A stretch of DNA of 64,000 nt from Reinekea forsetii (GTDB lineage Bacteria; Pseudomonadota; Gammaproteobacteria; Pseudomonadales; Natronospirillaceae), in NCBI RefSeq assembly GCF_018860385.1, contig NZ_JAHKPH010000011.1, positions 410,040 to 474,039 on the forward strand, written 5' to 3'. Within the stretch, counting starts at the first letter, position 1; every line of letters starts with the position of its first letter. The notes beneath the pieces are model-generated. The model ran no database searches. It was not told the DNA's origin and saw only the letters and a list, made by a program, of their open reading frames with translations. The position numbers were made by a program, and so were the translations under genes. This document shows, one piece after another, positions 60,072 through 64,000 of this stretch.

Positions 60072-60908
60072 ATGCTTCGGTTATCTGTTTTTGTTTGCGC
60101 GGCTATTATCAGCGGCTGTGCTACTACTCAACTGCCCTCAAATCTTTCGGGCGCCATTTTAAATAGTGATGACTTAGAAACAGTAAATGATGGGTTACCA
60201 GCCTATCTTCTCATGGTCGACGCGTTAGTGAGTACTTACCCAAATAGCGAGGCTATGCATCTTACCGCCGCTAGTTTGAATGGCTCATATGCCGGAGTCT
60301 TTATACCGGCTGAGCAATCTATCCGTAAAAAAAATATGGCCACAAAAGCATTAAATTACGCTTTTGAAGCGTTTTGCTTACATGATGAGAACGCCTGTGA
60401 CCTAAAAGACACGCATCGCGATGATTTTGTGAGCAAGATAAGGCAGTGGTCTGATAAAGACGACGTACCGTATTTATATGCATTAGGAACCGCGTGGGCT
60501 TCTTATATTCAAGCGAACTCAGGCGACTGGTTGGCTGTAGCGCAACTTGGCCAGGCAGAGGCCGTCTTGAAACAGTTGGTGAGTATTGATGAAAGCTATG
60601 AAAAAGGCATGGGCCTGCTGTATTTAGGCGTTATGAATAGCATATTACCGCCAAGCCTAGGTGGAAAGCCCGCTGTTGCTCAAGACTATTATGAGAGAGC
60701 GTTAAAAGCAGGAAAAGAAGAAAACTTAATCATCTATGTGTACTATGCGGCCAATTACGCTCGACTCATGTTTGATCAAGAATTACATGACCAATTGCTT
60801 CAGCAAGTGTTAAGCCTGGATCCGTATGTTGAGGGGTACACGCTGCAGAATGTGTATGCCCAGCAACAGGCGAAACTTTTGCTAGCTTCATCTTATGATT
60901 ATTTTTAA
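60072..60908 (+). CDS. TRAP transporter TatT component family lipoprotein
   Basis: A 278-residue lipoprotein: signal peptide ending in the lipobox I-S-G-C near residue 16, followed by helical repeats of the TatT family (TPR-like, forms a trimer with pores in Treponema TatT). TatT partners the periplasmic TRAP binding protein and probably delivers a hydrophobic or unusual ligand. A GAGG ribosome-binding site precedes the ATG. First gene of the TRAP operon; 60 bp after the unknown gene of the upstream operon. Confidence 0.85.
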   Translation: MLRLSVFVCAAIISGCATTQLPSNLSGAILNSDDLETVNDGLPAYLLMVDALVSTYPNSEAMHLTAASLNGSYAGVFIPAEQSIRKKNMATKALNYAFEAFCLHDENACDLKDTHRDDFVSKIRQWSDKDDVPYLYALGTAWASYIQANSGDWLAVAQLGQAEAVLKQLVSIDESYEKGMGLLYLGVMNSILPPSLGGKPAVAQDYYERALKAGKEENLIIYVYYAANYARLMFDQELHDQLLQQVLSLDPYVEGYTLQNVYAQQQAKLLLASSYDYF

Positions 60909-60918
60909 AGGATTCACC

Positions 60919-61911
60919 ATGTTTAGGACTGCGTTAATTTTATTGCTTACCGTCGTTTTCGTATCGGGCGTGCAAGCAAAGCAACTCAAAATTGCCACTG
61001 AGTACCCTGATGGCAACTCCGTATTAAATGAATTGAGAGCCTCAGGCAAAAGGATTGAAGAGCGAACGGAAGGCCGAATCAAGTTGAAGTTTTACCCTGG
61101 CGGGGTTATGGGTGACGCCGTTGCTGTAAAACGTAAAGTGCGTATAGGTCAATTACACGGTGCCTTTATTCATAGTGGAGGCTTAGCTGATGTGTATAAA
61201 GACTCCCAGGTGTTAAATGCGCCGTTACTTTTTAGAGATTTCAGCGAGGTCGATGCGGTTCGCGCGCTCGTTGATGAAGAGATTAACCAAGGCTTTACAG
61301 AGAATGGTTGGAAAACCTTTGGTGTTGTCGAAGGCGGTTTTGCGTTTGGTATGACAACGGAACCAGCCACTTCTATTGATGCGTTAAAACAACAGAAGAT
61401 CTGGTTACCAGCCAATGATCCTTTTACTGAAAAAATTGCTAAATCATTTGGCATTAACCCGATTGCACTGAATATTGGGGATGTGCTGACTGCATTACAA
61501 ACTGGGGCCATTAATGCCTTTGTTGCGCCTCCGGTCGGGGCTATTACGTTACAGTGGTACAGTAAAACTAAATATCTAACCAACGCTCCGTTTATGTACA
61601 CCTATGGTGTTGTCGGAATATCGACCAAAGCTCTTCGAGGTATCAGTGACGCCGACATGGCGATTCTAGAAGAAGAACTCACCCAATCCAGCAAGGTACT
61701 CGATAACATTGCTAGAGAAGACAATAAAAAAGCGTTTAAAGCCCTAGAAAGCCTAGGGATTACCATTTTAGAACCGGGTGCGGAAGATCGAGCTGCGTTA
61801 GAGCAAGAGTCGGCGAAGGCAACTGCGAAATTAATTGAATCTGGCGAAATCAGTCAAGATTTTTACGATCGCATAATGGTAATTTTGAATGAGATTCGAT
61901 CAAAAGGGTAA
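60919..61911 (+). CDS. TRAP transporter substrate-binding protein (DctP family, TatP-like)
   Basis: A 330-residue periplasmic binding protein with a cleavable signal peptide (cleavage near V-Q-A, residue 20). The DctP fold is clear (F-Y-P-G-G-V-M-G-D, then N-I-G-D-V-L-T-A-L-Q-T-G-A-I-N-A). Where typical DctP proteins carry the carboxylate-binding Arg in K-I-R, this has K-I-W-L-P (about residues 160-164), so the ligand is probably not a simple carboxylate. An AAGGA site precedes this ATG; an earlier in-frame ATG within the tatT gene is less likely. Confidence 0.88.
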   Translation: MFRTALILLLTVVFVSGVQAKQLKIATEYPDGNSVLNELRASGKRIEERTEGRIKLKFYPGGVMGDAVAVKRKVRIGQLHGAFIHSGGLADVYKDSQVLNAPLLFRDFSEVDAVRALVDEEINQGFTENGWKTFGVVEGGFAFGMTTEPATSIDALKQQKIWLPANDPFTEKIAKSFGINPIALNIGDVLTALQTGAINAFVAPPVGAITLQWYSKTKYLTNAPFMYTYGVVGISTKALRGISDADMAILEEELTQSSKVLDNIAREDNKKAFKALESLGITILEPGAEDRAALEQESAKATAKLIESGEISQDFYDRIMVILNEIRSKG

Positions 61912-61913
61912 GT

Positions 61914-62387
61914 ATGCGAGTTTGGATTGAGCGTTGGGCCAGTTTTGAGAAAGGACTGTTGGTGGCCATTTTGCTGTGCATGATTTTGCTGGCCGTATTG
62001 CAAATTGTTTTACGTAATGTATTTGGTACCAGTTTATTTTGGATTGATCCATTTAACCGCCTACTGGTGCTTTGGCTGGCCGTATTAGGGGCAATGGTGG
62101 CAACAAAAGAAGGTGAACATATAGCCATAGATGCTTTAAAGCATTATTGGGCAGGCGCGAAGCTTTGGGCTATCACCAAGCTAGCTTTATTGTTTGCCTC
62201 GTTGGTTTCAGCGTTAATGGCATATCACAGCGCTCGCTTTGTTTACGATGAATACGTTTATGAAACTCAAACTTTTTCTGAACTGCCTGCTTGGCCATTT
62301 CAGCTTATCATGCCGGTCGGCTTTTCAATAATGGCCCTGAGATTTACGATAGGCCTGTTCAGCTCAGTTAAGGAGCCTCAATCTTGA
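61914..62387 (+). CDS. TRAP transporter small permease (DctQ family)
   Basis: A 157-residue protein with four helices and the DctQ signature region R-L-L-V-L-W-L-A-V-L-G-A near residue 45. It joins the large permease to form the TRAP membrane unit. Starts 2 bp after the binding protein stop. Confidence 0.88.
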   Translation: MRVWIERWASFEKGLLVAILLCMILLAVLQIVLRNVFGTSLFWIDPFNRLLVLWLAVLGAMVATKEGEHIAIDALKHYWAGAKLWAITKLALLFASLVSALMAYHSARFVYDEYVYETQTFSELPAWPFQLIMPVGFSIMALRFTIGLFSSVKEPQS

Positions 62388-63661
62388 CTTCTATACTGAC
62401 GCTGATTGTATTGCTTGCGGCTCTAGTAGGTGCCCCTTTGTTTGCGGTAATTTTAGGGGGCGCGGCGGCTGGCTTTTGGGTAGCTGAAATTGATCTCATG
62501 GTGTTGCCTATTGAGTTATATAGGCTCACCGAAAATACCTTGCTGATGGCGTTGCCATTGTTTGCATTCGCCGGGTATCTACTCAGCGAAAGTAAGGCGG
62601 CCGATCGGTTGGTTGCACTTTCAGCCGCGGCTTTTGGCTGGCTCCCTGGCGGAATGATACTGATCTCTTTATTAGCCTGTGCTTTTTTCACAATGCTAAC
62701 GGGTGGCAGTGGCGTGACCATTATTGCTTTGGGCGCATTGTTACTGCCGGCACTTAAGCAGGCCGGATACTCTGAGCGTTTTTCGCTAGGTCTTATTACT
62801 ACATCAGGCAGCCTAGGCTTGCTGTTACCTCCAGCCATTCCTTTGATTCTATATGGCATCGTCGCTCAGCAAATGAATATTGCAAATGTTGATATTCAAG
62901 ATCTATTTATTGCTGGTTTAATACCGGCCGTAATTATGATTTTTGCGCTGTGGGGGTATGGCGTATGGAGCCAGCGACACCAAGCGGTTCCTCTAATCCC
63001 CTTTCAATTTAGCGAACTGTTACGGCAGCTTAATCGCGCAAAGTGGGAGCTAGCAATTCCCGTCATTGTGCTGGGTGGCCTACTCAGTGGTTGGTTGGTG
63101 GTGTCAGACATCGCCGCCATTACGGCCTTATATGTGCTGATTATTGAAGTATTTGTCTATAAAGAAGTATCGCTAAAGTCATTGCCAAGTATTGCGGCCA
63201 ATGCGATGAAGATGGTCGGCGGTATCTTGTTAATATTAGGGGTTGCCTTAGCGTTTACCAATTTATTGGTCGACCTTGAAGTGCCCTCCAAAGTGTTCGA
63301 GTTTATCCGGAATAATATCGACAGCCGTTGGGCCTTTTTATTGTGTCTAAATTTAGGCTTATTAGTATTGGGCGCCATTTTGGATATTTTTGCGGCCTTA
63401 ATCATTATTGTTCCGTTAATCTTGCCTGTTGCCATGGATTACGGCATAGATCCGATTCATTTAGGTATTATCTTCGTTGCTAATATGCAGATTGGTTATT
63501 TTACGCCGCCGGTTGGAATGAATTTATTTATTGCCAGCTATCGATTTAAGAAATCCATTACCGAACTTTATGCCGCAACACTGCCCTTTATGGTTGTATT
63601 AATGGCGGTTGTTTTATTGATTACCTATTGGCCTGGAATGGTATTGTTTTTAGTCAATTAA
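62384..63661 (+). CDS. TRAP transporter large permease (DctM family)
   Basis: A 425-residue protein with about 12 helices. The G-S-G-V-T-I-I-A-L-G-A and L-L-L-P-P-A-I-P-L-I-L-Y-G blocks and the F-T-P-P-V-G-M-N-L-F block near residue 373 are typical DctM features. It should couple substrate entry to Na+ entry. TTG start overlapping the DctQ stop (TTGA), with AAGGAG 9 bp upstream. Confidence 0.9.
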   Translation: MTSILTLIVLLAALVGAPLFAVILGGAAAGFWVAEIDLMVLPIELYRLTENTLLMALPLFAFAGYLLSESKAADRLVALSAAAFGWLPGGMILISLLACAFFTMLTGGSGVTIIALGALLLPALKQAGYSERFSLGLITTSGSLGLLLPPAIPLILYGIVAQQMNIANVDIQDLFIAGLIPAVIMIFALWGYGVWSQRHQAVPLIPFQFSELLRQLNRAKWELAIPVIVLGGLLSGWLVVSDIAAITALYVLIIEVFVYKEVSLKSLPSIAANAMKMVGGILLILGVALAFTNLLVDLEVPSKVFEFIRNNIDSRWAFLLCLNLGLLVLGAILDIFAALIIIVPLILPVAMDYGIDPIHLGIIFVANMQIGYFTPPVGMNLFIASYRFKKSITELYAATLPFMVVLMAVVLLITYWPGMVLFLVN

Positions 63662-63690
63662 TTTAATTCTTTAAAAAGTTCGCTAAATGT

Positions 63691-63718
63691 TTGACTTCAT
63701 TGAAGAAATCGATAAAAT
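63691..63718 (+). promoter_or_regulatory. Promoter of the tRNA-Val/tRNA-Asp operon
   Basis: TTGACT, a 16-bp spacer and TAAAAT followed directly by GCGCG, the G/C-rich discriminator typical of stringently controlled stable-RNA promoters. Confidence 0.75.
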
Positions 63719-63775
63719 GCGCGTCACTTTTGAAGAAGCGAGAGAACGTATCTTTGCCCTTCAAAAGAGCATTAT

Positions 63776-63851
63776 GGGTGTGTAGCTCAGTTGGGAGAGC
63801 ATCGCCCTTACAAGGCGAGGGTCAGCGGTTCGAACCCGTTCACACCCACCA
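63776..63851 (+). tRNA. tRNA-Val (TAC)
   Basis: A 76-nt tRNA: acceptor GGGTGTG/CACACCC, anticodon loop CTTACAA (anticodon TAC), T-loop GGTTCGAACC, encoded CCA. Confidence 0.97.
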
Positions 63852-63857
63852 TAATGC

Positions 63858-63934
63858 GGAGCGGTAGTTCAGTTGGTTAGAATACCGGCCTGTCACGCCG
63901 GGGGTCGCGAGTTCGAGTCTCGTCCGTTCCGCCA
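63858..63934 (+). tRNA. tRNA-Asp (GTC)
   Basis: A 77-nt tRNA: acceptor GGAGCGG/CCGTTCC with one G-T pair, anticodon loop CTGTCAC (anticodon GTC), encoded CCA. Starts 6 bp after tRNA-Val. Confidence 0.97.
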
Positions 63935-64000
63935 CTTTTCCTAAGTATAAAAGGAGCGTTAAGTTTGACGACTTAGCATCGCGACCAAAGCAGAGCTTAG

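Noticed and set aside
63687..63785. A 32-codon ORF running into tRNA-Val
   Set aside because: It overlaps the tRNA promoter and the tRNA gene, so it is a by-product of those elements.

Overview
The window is a stretch of gammaproteobacterial chromosome. Gene content and order (pyrG-eno-ftsB-ispD-ispF-truD-pcm-nlpD-rpoS, then fdxA-mutS-pncC-recA-recX-alaS-lysC-csrA-tRNA-Ser-tRNA-Arg) match the conserved core of Pseudomonas/Oceanospirillales-type genomes. A Na+ pump of the OadGAB type, a TRAP transporter, a LysR/fpr (FinR-like) pair and a moderate G+C content suggest a marine, Oceanospirillales-like bacterium. The species cannot be fixed from the sequence alone.

Layout. 0-5.8 kb, leftward: a copper operon (CopA ATPase, CopZ-like chaperone, lipoprotein cytochrome c, half-size GDT1-like transporter) behind a MerR/CueR-type promoter, then SelO with a cyclic-nucleotide-binding protein. 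5.9-18 kb: DNA polymerase II; PBP1b overlapped by a TPR lipoprotein that may be its activator; a mannose isomerase-like epimerase with a fructokinase; TesA divergent from an ABC ATPase/permease pair, with the two start codons overlapping. 18.2-22 kb: a peroxiredoxin, then an A+T-rich accessory block of small ORFs separated by attC-like sites. It looks like an integron cassette cluster without an integrase in view, and several of its genes are broken. 22-28 kb: AzlCD, FinR-like regulator and Fpr, cobalamin adenosyltransferase, a flavin-dependent monooxygenase and a Cache-GGDEF diguanylate cyclase.

28-52.5 kb is core metabolism and information processing: fbp, accA, tilS, pyrG, eno, the cell-division/isoprenoid/rpoS cluster, mutS, recA (with a clear LexA box), recX, alaS, lysC and csrA. 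A 0.9 kb non-coding interval between mutS and pncC holds a duplicated ~250 bp block, one copy of which carries ten tandem GCTTGCA units. 52.5-53.9 kb: three tRNAs and dusC. 54-57.4 kb: oxaloacetate decarboxylase oadGAB. 57.5-60 kb: a compact three-gene operon of a ZorA/MotA-like channel protein, a ZorB/MotB-like protein and an unrecognised 165-residue protein with a possible metal-binding Cys/His cluster. 60-63.7 kb: a TatT-type TRAP transporter. The window ends with tRNA-Val and tRNA-Asp.

The two most interesting regions are the ZorAB-like three-gene operon, which has none of the known Zorya effector genes next to it, and the attC-like cassette cluster at 19.2-20.9 kb.
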